Source: Erythrocercus mccallii
Lineage: Eukaryota > Chordata > Aves > Passeriformes > Dicruridae
Assembly: GCA_013397435.1 (NCBI GenBank)
Contig: VZRG01000030.1
Location: 887,477 to 951,476 of the forward strand
Direction: 5' to 3'
DNA: 64,000 nucleotides
Below are positions 11,811-26,600 of this stretch, in pieces. The translations under genes were made by a program, and so were the position numbers. The notes under the pieces are model-generated. The model saw only the letters and a list, made by a program, of their open reading frames with translations, was not told the DNA's origin and did not search any database. Positions within the stretch are counted from its first letter, which is position 1; every line of letters starts with the position of its first letter.

Positions 11811-14800
11811 TATATTACTCCGGGGTGGGAATGAAATCATGTGGGATCAGCAAGTACAGCTCATGGAGAAAAATTACCATTTTATATTTATTACTTTGAC
11901 TGGTTTAAGTGCCACAGGAATAGACTCTCTAATGCATTTGAGTGCAATTCCCCAACAATTTTACTCTGTTGCTTTGTAAACTATTTTTTGGGAAAGTCTC
12001 AGAAGACTTTTAAAGGCACAAGCCATCTCAATTTAAAAGGTTATTTTGGTGGTTTATCAAAAGGATATAAATAATATGATACATCTTTCAGATTAGATTG
12101 ATTCTTCAAATTCAGGTAGGAGAACAGAACTTGAGGAGAAAAAATCCTGTTTTAAACTTGCACATCATTTTTTTCCATATGCTTCTTCAGCAGGCTTATC
12201 ATCATTTTGGATTTCCTTTGGTAACTCTACAGTGTGGATTTTTCATGCTTTTAAGACAAGATATTATTATAAGGAAACTACAGGCTTGAACATACGTAAC
12301 TGCATAATTATACTGTTCACAAGCTAATAGCAAAAGAGCATAGGGACATTCTATTTTAGAGGAGGGAAGTTAAGGAAAAAGCAGACAGGCAAAACTTCAT
12401 GTCACTAAAAGGATATTTAATTAAAACCACAATTTTTTCATTAAACAATAAGGTAATTTCAGGTTACTTACTTCCTACCTTGCACCTTCACACAGCCATA
12501 GACATTAGATGTAACCATTTCTTGGCATCCTCTTCTCCATCATCTTGAAAACCTGAAATCTTAGTGTCTAGCATAAAAATGTACCTTTCAGCTGCTAGCA
12601 ACCTACTACAGATGAATTTTTGTGTTGACCTTCCAGCACAGGATAATTAATACCTTGAGGAAGTATATGCATTCTCCCAGTGTATGTAGTAATGGCTACA
12701 CAATGAATAAACCACATGATAAGGCTGAAAATTCTTTACTGATTTATGACATAATAATAGCTCAGAAGTGCTTCCTGTTTATTTTAATAGTCTTTTCTGT
12801 CTTAGTTAATGATTCTTGGGCTGCACACATTCCAAGGCAGAGTCAGAGCACTCTCTGAGTCTGACATCTCTGAACAAGGCCTCCTTTCCTAGCTGCTGTT
12901 TCAGTGGACACCAGCAAGGACCTTCCAACCCACCCAGCTGGCTGTCAAAACAACTGCTATGCTGTAATTTATGAAATATTTGTAGTGCTTCTAAAAGGAC
13001 ATAACAAGTTCTCATAACTCAAAATCATTTCTGTGGGGAGCTTGCACACTCTTCCCTGGAAGTGCCCAGGGCATCCTTAGTGTAGCCTGTAATGCTGCAG
13101 GGGGCATAGGTGTGAGAGGAGCCAATACCATTTTTTGGGCATTGTACTATTACACCAGCATCAGAAAGAAAGTGAGAAAGGCATTGACATCTAGCTGCCA
13201 TCATCCTGGAAAATTCTAACCCACTACAGTGACTCTAATCCAGAGTGCAATATTAGTCCACTCCATTTCATTACAAACTACCAGTTTCAAGCTCTGTTTC
13301 TTTTCTGAAAGCTGGGTGCAACAAGCAGCCAGCTCACTTTGCTCACCAGATGAGGACAACCATGCCAAATTGTTAAGGTCATTGAGCCTTGCAGCATCTG
13401 ATGGGAACTGCATGATCACAGCCAGACTATGGAGTCCTTAAGACAGCAGTTGCCATCCATATGACAAGACTTTTCTATGGCTCTTCCCTCTCCTACCCCT
13501 TGGATAAATCTGTGAATTGATGCAAGGATTAGTAAAAGGTAAGCAATTTCTCCTCCAGTCACACAGAAGTCACTCACACACACACTTGAATAATGGTGCT
13601 GGAAATGTTGTATGGCAGGTATTTGGAAGTGAATCACACTAAACAAATTGGTGAATTACACTATTTTAAGATTACTGTAGCTGTAATACACCAAATAACA
13701 CAAGACAATAAGCAAACACGTTATTCTACTATTATAATTTTTATTACTGCAGTCAAAGCTACTCCTATTTTGAGAGATATATGAACCATTTTTTTTCCCA
13801 AATTTTGCATATAAAGATACACGTAAACTATCCTGGAATGGGATTAAACTCCGTGTTAAATGCTCTCCAAAGAACACTGCACAGATCACTCGACAATCTG
13901 CCTCAGTGTATTATAGCTGGCCAAATCCTCTTCTCACTGCCTTAATTCACTGTCCAATTTTCTGTAATTATATTACTCCTCAAGGAATGGAGAGGAGGTC
14001 TTCAGCTATCGTGTCTAAAAAGTAGTGTCTTCACCACTGGCATCTTCAAAGCTGCATGGATTTAGCAATACTAGGAAAGAAAAGGATCTTCTAGATCTTG
14101 CCCTTCATTCCAGTGAGAGTTACAGTTATAAAGAAAAAATTCCAACACTTGCAATATCATTGATTTCTTTTTTCTTTAAGTGATACACATACAGCTGACC
14201 ACAAGGGAGAACCATAGCAAATAATTGAAAACAAATTCAAGAAAACACCAGTGTTTCTTCATGAACCAAACAAAAGGTTAAGCAGTACCCATCAAAGCTG
14301 TAATGTCAACACACACACTCTCCTCACCACCCTCCCCAAAATCAGCTCCACAAAGCTGTAAAAACATAAGTCAGAAATAGCTCAAATGCGTCAGAAAAGT
14401 AATTTCTTTCTATCTTACTTTCTCTCCCAGCCCCAGACATATTTAGGTAAACGCAAAGCCACATCATGATGAAATCAACAACTTGCAAATGAGAAAAACA
14501 AAGGATAATGCAGAGATCAGTGCAAAGATCAACTGCAGACCTTGCATCTAAGAAACCTTTCTCCTCCCACACTCCAGAAACTGCATGCAATGAACTACAG
14601 CCACTTGCCACTAAGGGACGAAAACAGAAGTCAAAAGAAAAATCACAGCAATGACAGTAGATAAATAATGAGTCTTACCACAGCACTGTCTGGGCTAGGA
14701 CAAGGGGAAGGACACTCATGTCAAATACTTGCATTGGAAAAAGACACTTCAGACATTTCTACAGTTGTTTTTTCTCATCATTTCCCACTTTATATCTGTA

Positions 14801-16840
14801 ACTATGGGAACACAAAAGAAAACTAAAGATTTAGGGAAGCAGAGACTGAGAAGCAAGACATCAATAGTTTCTTACAGAGATGAAAAGACAGACCAGCAAG
14901 ATCAAATCTTACCAAGAAAGAAATCACATGTGGCAGTTCAGTAATGGTCAAATACGTATCTCTGGTACAGTGTTTAACCCACAAACACAGAGTCCTAGGT
15001 CTTAAATAAGGTAGAAACATTGCCACATTTGCTTCATCTACAAATAACAATGAAGAATTGGTTCTAAATAGATAGCCCATAGACTTTTTCACTTGCCACA
15101 GAAATGCACAGTCTCTGTTCAGTGTCACTGGCTTTTGTCTAAGGTTTGCTACTGTTTACCTCATTAAGCACTGGCTTCTGAAATGTCTTGCATCCACTGT
15201 GTTCTGTAGAAGAGCAGTTAAACTTGTCACACCTGAAAGAGAACCTTGGAAGTATTAACTTTGCTATTTGGCCATTTTTTAAAATATTTTTTTCTTTATG
15301 TAGAATGAAAGAAGACAAGTCAGATAAAATTCAGAATCCCTTTTAAACTGATTCTGAGAAAAAGTTTTTGTTATCAGATAAGAACAGAAAAGCCTGAGAC
15401 ACAAGATTAATTTACATATTCAATTTCATCCAGAAAATACTTTTTGCTAGTTGATCTTATGTGACCACATTTCAAGAAGTGGCTTTTCCTCTCAGCTTCA
15501 AAGCAAGAGGAAAATAGACAAATGAACTTTTCTTTTGCTTTTAAATCCACACTTACTTCAAACACAGCTTTCATTATGAAAGGCTGAGCTCACTTTTAGA
15601 TTATAAAATTAAGCACTTAATACTTCCTCCCCAAAACAATACATAATTCTGAACACTTTTCTTTGGTGAAGAACATACATTTTTCAAAATTAAAAGACTA
15701 CTATGGGTTTAAGCAGAGAGACAGAAATTTCACACTTAAAAGAATGTTTCCTGGAAAATGGAAAGAAAGTTGCAAAGAAGATTCAGCCTCATCTTTCAGC
15801 CTTAAATTATGGTGGTCTTTTCTGATTCCAGATGAAGTCAAGAGTTGACATGCTTAACAAGGGAAAAAATAAAAATCAAACCAAACCACAATGCTCTAAA
15901 TTTTTGATTGATTGTTTAAGTTCATTACAGAGCTTGACCATTCTGGCCTAATAACCAAGTTATTAAATACTTTGGTTGGTCTGATGGAGACAGTTAGACC
16001 TGCAGTGAAAGTGCTAACCAAATGGATAATAGACTGGCAAGGAGAGGATGCCAGCTCTGCTGTCATGAGACTACAGCACTACGTTGCCAGTGACCATTTT
16101 CATCCCTGCAAGTAGTTCCAAAGTGAGGGTCTGATTTTCTGAATTTGTGAATTTCTTCATCCTGTTAGTAGTGGATTCCCTCTCTGGTGAGAACCCATTC
16201 CTCCCAAGGACAGTGAAAAGTAAACAAGTCTTCTATCTTTCATAAACACTTCTAGGTTTCTCATAATAATTCTCTCACAGATGTTGTTTATATTATTTAA
16301 TCAATGAAGAGAAGTGTTGTCTTTACTAAACCAATCATGTGATTCTTTAGTGCAGCATGTTATAAAAGGGTCTGTAAAATTAATAAAATAGCTTTCTGAT
16401 GTTCTTTCTACCTGGAATCAAGCTCTTCCTTTCGTGTCCAACTGCGAGACCAAAGCTTTGCTTCACTGTTTCATTTTCAGTCTAGTCCATGCTGAAATGA
16501 AGATTTTTCTCAGAATACATGGATTTCAGCACTTGTTTTCTATAGATTCAGCCTCTGACTACAGTCATCTCTCTTTGGTAACTGATGGTCAAGCTTCAGG
16601 TGTTAAAGAAAGAATCTGGATAAGGTCACTTCTGTCTCCTCGCCTTCACCACCTGTTCAGCCTCTGATATGTAACTTACCTGAAGAACTGAATGGCAGCC
16701 TCTAACCACAAGAAAAAAAACGATGGCCAGTAGACCCTGTTGTGTTTGATTCATTGAGCACTTAATAAGTGCTCTGGTGAAACCTCAATTCATTTCTTTA
16801 GGCCTATCCCTTATTTCTTACAGCACAATCTGTCTTAAGG
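11811..16840. other. Unique non-coding DNA
   Basis: No gene or recognised repeat. Short CA-rich patches occur near 13568-13585 and 14310-14320, too short and impure to be a real microsatellite. Open frames are at most 101 codons, overlap on opposite strands and have no recognisable domain. Confidence 0.7.
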
Positions 16841-18060
16841 CTCAGTCAGCCCCATGAGGCAAACCCTGGCACTCCCATCTCCCAGCCCATGCAAGTACAA
16901 GGAGGAGGAAGAGATAAGATGCAGACACTGTCAGTCAGCCCAGGGAATGTAGGAAACATCCCACTGCTCAATCTCAGGCACCAGAAACATCCTGTACTCT
17001 CACTCTGACTCAGAGTCATCAGGTGCCTGCAGTCAGACAGGGTAGGACAGAGCAGCCTTCACTGGCTCTCAGCGGACAGAGGGTGATAGACATGCTGCTG
17101 CTCAAGGGTCCCTGAGTCAGCACCGTTGGAAAAACACTTTGGGTGCCTCACAGATCAATCAGCACTGCAACCTGCTTTAACAAGTGCCACTGAACACACA
17201 CAGGCTTGTTTCTACGGGAAAACATTTTAACTGCACACACGGGTGAACATTTTGTAAAACTGCCAGTGGATGATGCAGCCAGCACCACTAATGTGATCAC
17301 AAAAACCTACGATGGTAAGCATTTAATATTAAAAAAAAAATGTAGCCCAAATCAATTAGAAAATTAAAAATGTATGCCTCAGAATTCCAAATAAATGCAC
17401 AATTTAACATACAAAAGCCCCCAAAATGGATGAGACTGAATTTTCAAGTGGATCTTATAAAACCAACAAAAAATAGCTACAGTAAAGGCTGGCAAATTTG
17501 TGGTGTTTGGAGGATTTTACTTATATCCCTTTGCAGACTGCTTCTGATTTTTATTGGATTTTTCGGGTTATTAACAGATTTATCCTTCCAAGAAAAACCA
17601 CTACTTTTTGAATGGGCCTGAAATCAAAACTCAAACCAAGGGCTGTGGAGGTCCTTGCAGAACAAGCAGAAGTAGTGGGAGGAGTCTATTTCTATATCTT
17701 CTTAGCAGGAGCCAGAGCTTACAGCCGAACCCTTTGGACAGAAACCACAATGGGGGCAGCAGCCTGTGCTCCTGGGCGTGAACTGCAGGGGATGTGGGCA
17801 GGCACTGACAGTGCCTGGACACCTCAGTACCTGGGGCTGAGAGGAGAAGCACAGGCTGGTGGGCGGCTTGCAAAGAAGAGCAGGGGAGGAAATCACACCC
17901 ACCAGCCTTTCTGAGCTTCCTGCCTCACGGTGATCTGTCCCCTAGCTAGAACACCAGAACAGACACAGCAGCCCTGCTTCTGCACGTGGCTACCCAGGCA
18001 GTCCCAGTGCATGGCCCACACTGGTGACAATGGTCACCTCTTTGCAGGATGGGCTAAAGC
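16841..18060. other. GC-richer unique patch with AP-1-like sites
   Basis: Two sub-blocks (about 16840-17130 and 17612-18060) are visibly richer in G and C than their neighbours. TGACTCA at 17006-17012 is flanked by ACTCTG/CAGAGT arms that make a near-palindrome, and TGAGTCAGCA (17113-17122) is an AP-1/MARE-like site 100 bases on. The second sub-block supports overlapping frames on both strands (about 100 codons at 17612-17914 plus, 80 at 17631-17873 minus). These are explained by fewer AT-rich stops rather than coding, since no domain or splice-flanked exon is recognisable. CpG is still sparse, so this is not a CpG island. Confidence 0.4.
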
Positions 18061-18092
18061 TGAAATCCTAAGCAGTCTGGACATTAAACATT

Positions 18093-18141
18093 AATCATAG
18101 AATATGCTGAGTTGGAAGGGACTCATCAGGATCATCAGGTC
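18093..18141 (-). mobile_element. CR1 LINE 3' tail, short 5'-truncated copy
   Basis: The plus strand reads aatcatagaat, then a CTGAGTTGGAAGGGACTC-like core and GATCATCAGGTC, which is the reverse complement of the avian CR1 3' terminus. Only about 50 bases are recognisable before similarity stops, so this is a severely 5'-truncated insertion on the minus strand. The TGAGTTGGAAGGGAC form points to a CR1-J/Y type tail rather than the type at 60112. Confidence 0.8.
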
Positions 18142-19557
18142 TGTGTATATCATCAAGATGTGGATAAAAAACTCGGATAACATGAGTATTCTGTTCATAT
18201 ACATATATATTTATATGCTTTTGTTCATGGCGCATGTTTTGCCTGTTAGATGACTTCACCAACAGAAATTCAGGGCCAGATACTGTTATCAAGGCATTAC
18301 TCACATGGCCAGTTTCTGACCCTCTTTGCTCAAGCACCTGGCACCTTATTTGATGAACTGACATATTCAAATGAATTAGGGCCGTGGTTCATAGAACAGG
18401 ACTTCATGCACAGTATGAAAGAAGATGGAAGAACTTAGAAAAAAAATGAACCACTATAAACAATGTAAGTTATTTTGAATTCCTCCAGCCTAAACAGTGC
18501 AGTGTTTGGTAGCACACAGCAAAACTGATGCTTAATTGCTACATTTTCCTTAAGGTTTATATGTAACAAATGGATAAACATTAAACTATTTTTTCAAATA
18601 CATTACAGAAAAGCAAGTTTCTTCCTTTTTTTTTTTTTGTTATATTTTTCAATGCTCATTCACAACCTTTGAAAACCTTAGGCTGATAGAAGGAAAGGAC
18701 AGAGGATTTGGGGTTCAAATTGTTGTAGAAGTTTTGCTGTAAAATTATAAGTCTAGAACCATTACCGTTGCCTAATTTCATGACCTGCCCAAATGTACAG
18801 AAGCCATATAATTTTAAGGTTTCCAGTCTAGTAAGAACAAAGATCAAAAAACTCTTTCAAAGGTCTGAATGGTCTCCTATGAGAGGAGCTGAGTGACAGT
18901 GAAGCAAATAAGGGATCTAGCCCTGTCCTCATAAAACATTTTAACAGCAGCAGTATTAAGCCAGGATTAAGAGTGAAGAATCAAGAATTCCTTCATTTGT
19001 TAAGTGCTAGTTGCCCTGGCAGTACACATAATGCTGAACAGGGATGGAAGGAATTGGGTTTATCACTGAGTCAAAACCAGCAGCTCAGTTTGACTTGTGG
19101 GAGGGAAATAAATGGTGCCTGCAACCTCCAGGTGATGTTCTGCCTTCTGCAAGAAACTTCTCCTGCTCTGTCCTCAGAAGAGCAGTTCCAACATGCTCAC
19201 CCTTTGGGATATTTGCATTGCTGAGCCCTGGATTACCATAAAGGGCTGATAATAAAGTAAATAAAATTAGCTACTTCCCACAGAGGGCTGAGGCACAAAT
19301 AAAACTGAAAATGAAAAGCAAAAATATAAAATCAGGAGGCTTTTTTTTCTTTTGTTTTTTTTTCTGATAATTTTAAGGAGAAACTAGGAAATAAAGCGGC
19401 ATGAGGGAAGCAAAGACATTTTCCATCATGATTTCTTGAATGCTGTACACATGATCTCGTTGGTAATGGGTCAATGCCTCCTGCGGTGCCTTGGGCAAGA
19501 TGGCTGTGATATATAAAATGCTTCTAGTGGCTGTTGACATTGCAGAAAGCTTTTATT

Positions 19558-19580
19558 TCTCTCTCTCTCTTTTTTTTTCT
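19558..19580. repeat. CT dinucleotide / T-run simple tract
   Basis: A short (CT)n run passes directly into nine T residues. The pyrimidine-only stretch is visible directly and is ordinary low-complexity sequence. Confidence 0.8.
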
Positions 19581-20614
19581 TAGCTGCCTCTGTGTCTCCA
19601 TCTTAAACCTATAAAAATTAAGAACTCCATAACAACCAATTTGTTGACCTGGTAATTGCATGTTAAGCCATTTATCACACATACACAAACAACAATTGTC
19701 ACACTGTTAATAAAGAGCTGAAAATTTCAGCACTAATGAGGACATTCATGACACACTGTCATCAGTAGTGCTGATGTCAGAGACAAGTGAAACTTTAGGG
19801 GCTTGTAGCCATCAGCTCACACCCACACCACCTGAAATCAACACAAAGGCTCCCTTCCAAGACCAGAGAGAAAACAGTGAGTGGTGTAATAACTGAGAGG
19901 GTCTATTTGCTTTCATTAGTTCATTCCTCAAAAAGTAGGCAGAAAAAAATTCAGATATTTTTCTATCATTCTCCTTCTATAAAAAAATGCTGTTTCATAC
20001 ATCCAAGTATCTCAGAGAACTACAAAATCCTAAGAAGACTCAGCTGAGTATCCTAATGCTTCTAAACAGGAGGTGATAGGCAGTCATCAGATAGTATTTG
20101 GGGTTTTTTGCTACAAAGGGAGCATACAGAGGTTGGTGTAGAAATGACACAGAGAAGAAAGCAGCAAAATTGTAAAGTACACCTTCATTATAGCATATAT
20201 ATATATATGATGATGATAACTAATGGCAAAAAGCAAGTGAATTTTCCAGAGTGCTAGTGGCATTTCAGTTTTCTCTATGTTACTGCAATACAGAAATTTC
20301 ACATATAGTAAGTAGATAGAGGGTGATTTTTCTGTTTCCTTTGCTTTCTCTATTTAAATAGTAGCCCATATAGGAATAGACCATTGTTTTCACTAGATTA
20401 AAGCACAGAAAAGAAGCCATAATATCTGCATATTTTATATTTCATCCTTTTCTGGGCTCACTATGGTGCCCACCAGTAAACAAAGAGAGATTAGATGACA
20501 AAAATCCCTCATTATTTGTTTTTATTGTCTATTACTTATTGCTGTTTACTTATAATTTTTAAAAGTAACACAGGATACCATTTAAAATTATCTATACCAT
20601 GAGTTTTACTGCAC

Positions 20615-20690
20615 TATTCTCTCCCTATTTTACATGGGGGTTATAACACACAGGCAGTGAAGAATTTGAGGCTAGATATTTCCCAGGGTA
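20615..20690 (+). repeat. Possible MIR-type SINE relic (weak)
   Basis: The order ctccctattttaca, tggggg, then acacaggcagtgaag resembles the MIR/L2 segment in which CCCCATTTTACAGATGGGGAAACTGAGGC precedes the gap-rich tail. Matches are few and short. It could be chance. Confidence 0.25.
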
Positions 20691-23600
20691 TTGACCTCCA
20701 AGGAAAACCCTTGATGTCAGAAATTTCAGCAAAAATATACTGCAGAAAATGTGTAGATTGCCTATTACTAAATATTTTTCTTCCTTTGTGGCACATTAAT
20801 ACTTTTTACTGCATTTTTTCTTCTCCGTATATGTGTGTGATATTATTTCATACTATGAACAAGACTTAAAGATATAATTCCTTTGCTTTGCCGAAGTGGG
20901 ACAATAAAAGTCAGTGGCCGCCAGAATATGTGCTTCACAATACCGTTTTTCATAAAAAGCCACTACAAACACCACCACTGCAAACACTGACTAAGAGGAG
21001 TAGTCAGACTGATCAGATATTTTCCCCACAGCACTTTTAGTAAAATCTCAATTTTATTTTTTTTTTAAATAAACAGCTTCTAATCAAAGAAGTAATAAAC
21101 TTTCCACACAGGAAAAAATTCTAACAAATAAGAAAAGCAGAAGAGCCCATAGGTTTACCAGGAGCCACTTCAAGGAGATCCAAGCTCTCCGAAGAGTACT
21201 TAGTACTCAGTGAAAGATTTTAAGGAACTATAGTCACCCCAGTTTTCCCCAGAAAAGAGACAGAACAATCTGTAAGTCATGTGAATACCAGCCTTTCTGG
21301 TCCAGAACCACCACAGTCAAGCATTTGGCCCCATGAAAAAGGAAACAGAACACAAATATTTGGCCTGCACTTCAGAGCTCAAACTAGATGACCTAGTGAC
21401 AACTCTAAATCTTAAAATAGAATAGCCCCCTTATATTATTTCTTGTCCCCTTCTAAGCTCTCTCCTTTCTGTTCTGTTTCTCTCCCTCAGGCAACTTGCT
21501 GCATCTATCCATTATTACACAAAAGGAATAACCAGAAGCTCTGCAAATGTTCAGTGTGTATATGTGTGTGTACCTACATCTCTCCTCCAACCAGAGCCAG
21601 AAAAAGGAATGTGCTAAGCGCATGCTTCAAGTATCCTGACAAAAACAAGCATAGGATAAAATTCAGAATCTTTGAATAGGCGATAAGTTAAAAATAGAAC
21701 CCACGTTACTATTGAAAACACGATTCCATGTGTTCTATCTTTTACAGTTATCTGTAGTTTTGTCTTGAATTCTTTCCTCTTCGAAATATGAGGGGGTCAA
21801 ATAAAATTCAAAAGACTCCTAAGCCACTGAAAAAAACCCCATTGCCCACTGGATGGTGTTTCCTTTCAGAGAAGCATTACCAGAGTGCCATCCTTGACTA
21901 CTCAGCAGTAAGGTGCAACAGATGATGACTGTGCTCTATAACGTATGCCCAGCTCAAAGCTGAATAAATAGGTAATGAAATGACTGATACAAAAAAATAG
22001 TAATCCAAAACATTGGTTCACTTCTGTCCCACACTCTGCACAAAGACACGGCTTAAAAATAAGGATAGTACCTTGATGATCCATAATAAAAAATACCTCC
22101 CCCTCAGGCAATGTTGTTTGTCTTCTTGAAATTATACTGTCTAATACAGCATAAGTGAAAATGGTGAAATAAGGGTAAAGGAACAGCTGAAAATGCTAAA
22201 CTTTTTGATTCAAGACAAAAAACCAAGGCCAAGTCTAGCTTCCACAAAGTCTAAAATGCAAAAATGAAAAGAGCAAGTATAATATTAATAATTAAAATTG
22301 AATTAAAAGTACTGTAAGTTAGGGCCAAGGGAGTATTTTTACTTTATAAATTTTTTATTGTTTTTGATCAGTTAAAACCACAGAAGGCTTTGAATACAGA
22401 AATATGCATGTAAATGAAAAGTATGTACTAAGATGTCCTAACTGAGGACATTTTTTTTAATAAAGCATAAAAGCTGTATAATTAATGTAATAATATATTA
22501 AGGACACAAATAAGTAATGAGAATTATGTTTAAATAACTGCTGTGTAGGCAAGGGTCCAAAAGGATTAAAAACACAACCTTGAATCCAGATTCTCATTTT
22601 GTCAACGGCATAGCAATCATTGCAGAGTTATTGTGCTATGAGGACCATAGCCATAGAACTTCAGCCTGGCTCTGAGTTGTCATGGTATGGGAAGACTCAG
22701 TTTGACTTGAATTGCCAGAATTTCTCACACTTAAAGAGAACCTTTATTCCAGAAGAAAAAGGGCAACCATCAGCCTTAGATCAGGAAAGAACATTGGTTT
22801 TCCATTGCCTACAAAGGTTCATGTCAAGTCACAAGCATAAGAATGAGAAATGGACAGTGAAGAGCTGTATCTCACAAATCTTCCTCCTAGACTCCTGGGA
22901 TGCTCAGGCACCCTCTCAACTCCTACAAAAAGGTTTATCACAAGTTTCAGAAAGGCAGGGGAGAGGCAGAGCTGGGGGGCTCAGAAGAGGCAGTTCCCAC
23001 ATTCAAAATGTTTGATTGCAAACCTCAGTATCTATCAAGTTCTTTAAAGGTGAAAGGCAGCCTCTGATCATTACAATGAAATTTAATGTGTAGACTTCAT
23101 AATAATAGGAGGTGTCCAACACACTTTTCAAACATACAATAGTAGTGTTTTGAAACATTAGGCAAAATTGACTTTGTAAGGGTATTGTTAGCCCTGTTGT
23201 AAGTGTAAGCCACCACATCCTCTCTAAGAACTCTATCTGAGAAAGCCTAGGTACTGAGGATTCTTCACAAATACTCTGGGCTTTGTGCAAGGAGAAAAAA
23301 GAGTCTGTCCAGAGCTGTCACCACAGGAATTACAGATTAAAGATGAGGTCTGAAATCCAGTTGCTAAAATACTTAAGCAGTGTTGCTGGCAACCCTTATA
23401 TGGTAATGAGAGTTTGAGGATTTGTAAACTAGTAACACAAATATTTTAAGTCTTCAGCAGTAGAAAAGTCAAAGTGCCAACTAGACCATGAGAGAAGGAA
23501 GGAAGAAGTAGTACTGAAAAGAATTATTGTCTGACAGTGAACCCTGACCATGTGAAACATAATTTCAGATAGGAGGAGTGTAGCTGCTCCTCTAAACAAT

Positions 23601-26600
23601 TGGACACATACAGTGATCCTTAGAAAGTCATTCCATGCTGATGAAGAGTCAGTCGGTGGGAAAACAATCCAAATTTCTTGGCTAGTTGGCCATACTCTTC
23701 CTAAGTAATAAGCTTTCTCTTCAAGGGTTCTCAGACATATCTAAGTGGGTTGCCCTTGGAAACTTGTGATTGTATGGATGAGTTTGTGTTCTTTGTGTAC
23801 TGATGTTCTAATTTACCATCATTCATGAAAAAATACACACAGATCTCACTTCCAGTGTCTAAAAAAAACCCAAATCACATTAAGATGTGGTTCACTTCGA
23901 CATTATTATCCCTAATGCCACTAATGGTGTTTTTAAAATAAAAATATTGCTTACATGTAGGTTGATGGCTTCATCTCCCAGAGCTGAGGAGTTAGGCTAC
24001 ACACCTTTTTAGTTTGATTCTCTTGTGATATCTCAAGGATTGTAATTACAGCAGTGGTATGCCATGAATGAAGTGTATGCTGTGGATCTGAGATAACCAC
24101 ATGCCCTTGACCTTGTGCTTTTGAGAAGGAAGAGAGGTGACAGACTTTAGGAGGCATATTCATGTTACCTGAAGACACGTCCTTATTTTACGTGTAAGAT
24201 CTGTCTGAAAAAAAAAAAAGGTATTTGATATTCCTGGAACAGAAGGGTTACATGGGGACTCAAGGGTAACCTCGCCCTTCTAAACAAAAGCAAATGGGAG
24301 AGAAAAATGAAACCAAATGTGCAGATTTATTCTGAACAGCAATGTAAGGAGCACAATTTTGACATGTACAAAGGCTGTGTTTATTATCCCCTGGAGAGAA
24401 GATGAGTGGAGAACCTGACATTGCTTGCACAGTGACATTTCGAGATGGAAGAAAGAAGGCATATAGCCAATTAAGTCTAGCATTTGTAACCTGTAGTGCT
24501 TTTCCCCTCAAGTGCTTATCTAACACTCTTTAGAATATGTTCACAGCTGCAGCTTCTATTTCTGCCATTAGTAAACTTTTCTACTCTTGCTTTAAAGGAA
24601 CATGCTCCAAACTTCCTTCCTGGTACATTTTTATAATGATTTGCAGGATCTAGGCCCTCAAATGAAATGCATTTTTTGCTACTTAACATTTTCAGCTCTC
24701 TTCTAATTTTAAATTTCTCCTTCCTATTTTAAAATTAATTCACTGTCAGTCCAATCAGTGCTTATTCATTTGCTGCCCTTGGATTTCAATCTTGCATTGA
24801 CCAGGCATGTTTTTTCTAGTGTTATGCCAGATGAAAATGAAGGCCAAATATAGTATTTATCTCTCTTATATTACATTGGTGTCTCTCTTTTACCATATCT
24901 ACAACAACTTACCAGTTCCTTAGTCTTCTGGACAAGGTGTTTTCATAGAATTTCACTCTTAATTGATGCAGGTATGCATTTTTCCCTTGATCGCTGTACC
25001 ATCAAAACATCCTCAACATCCTTAGCCAAGAAACACATTTTTGAGGATGTGTATTAGCTGAATTTTTAGATACTCAGAACCTGAAAAAACACAAGAGTTT
25101 AAAGTATTTTTCCCTTGAAAACAGTGAAATTACAAACCATGATGCAACTTGGAAAGATTCACAGGCCCCACCTTGCAAGTTTACTTATTATCATATGCAG
25201 CTTCTGCAGTGCTAAAGAATCAACAGTAAAGCAACATGGGACAAAAACATTATAATGAGCAGTGGAATCAGCTCACACTAGCTTCTCTCAGGACTTATGT
25301 TTGGAATGCGCAGGCTGATAATTAAGAATGTTGATGTAACACAAGGATGAGGTACATGGCTATGGCTACTCAACAAAAAAAAGGTAGGGTTTTGGTGTTG
25401 TTTTGGTTTTTCCAAACCAGCTATAAAAGATAATGAGATAAAGCCCTAGATATTCATCTTCTGACAGTAAGAATCATTTGTGTGAAGGACTAAGAAGATT
25501 AGAGTAGATAAATGCTTTTACAAGAGCATTGTGGAAGTGAGCAATAGACCCTACAACGTATGCTGATATTTTAAGATACTTTACAGAACATTTTAAGGAT
25601 GTTCTTACAAATCGCAATGGCTCTTGTATATGAAACTGTGTCATCTGTAAGAGCCTATTTCTGGAGATTATCTTCAAATTTGCTCCTACTTGCCATTGAC
25701 AGTAAATTGCTGCTATTAAACAGATTTCTATAAAAAAACCCCAGCCTGTTATTTGGTCCTGGTGTAGGCTGTGATCTTTCATTTGACAACTGTACAGACA
25801 ACTGTGTGGGGACTAATACAACAGATACATTTGCTTTTAGACTCTTTTGTGCACAACACACTCTATCTACACCCTCAGGACACAAGCACTACTGTTAATA
25901 GTATTTTTAGAAAGCATCCCCTAAATTTGTTCCAGAGCTGCTGCATTTGTAAGGTGACACACAAAACATAGTGAATGAGCAGTTTCTTCCCTTCTGCATT
26001 GGGCATGTTGGTGCTTCAGTAGTCTCATTTGCCCATGATCTCTGTCAGAATGTTCATTGTTTTCCTCAGTCCTTTCTTGTTCCAGCTGCAGAGCAAGTAA
26101 CCTGAAACAGAACCTTCCTGAATTTCCTCTACCTTGACCTAAGCCATTCTCTGACTTAAATTCTCAAGGAAACCAATCAGCCTGCCACCTGTCTGAAAAC
26201 CAGGATGGAAAGCAAGTATTTCCTGAGCTTCAACAATAACTAAAGATACAACTGGTATCACAAAAGCAAAATCACTCTGTGTTAATGACCCTTAATTGCA
26301 CATCACTCTTTTCTCCCTTGCATCAATACCTTTTGGAATTACAGTTCAAGTTGAAGACTAAAAATAACAGAGATTACACAATTAAATTGAGAAAACAGAA
26401 CACATGCTGATATTATCAAACATCCCAGTGAATCTTATATATGCCTTGTGAAAACAAGTTCATACTGGAACTAAAAATTAGCACTTTAACTACAAAATTT
26501 CCTGTCTCTCTTTGTCTCTTTTGCCAGAGATGATAAAGACAGATCATTTCTTTGACCAATATGACTGATTAGACTCCCAACAGGGTAAAGAACAAGGAGG

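Noticed and set aside
17612..17914. GC-richer 100-codon frame as an exon
   Set aside because: Overlapping frames of similar length exist on the opposite strand, and no splice-flanked conserved peptide is seen.
22620..23015. 131-codon plus-strand open frame
   Set aside because: No family motif; overlaps a second frame on the same strand; composition ordinary for intergenic DNA.
24500..25000. Pyrimidine-biased block as an old repeat
   Set aside because: No ordered match to any repeat consensus I can recall.
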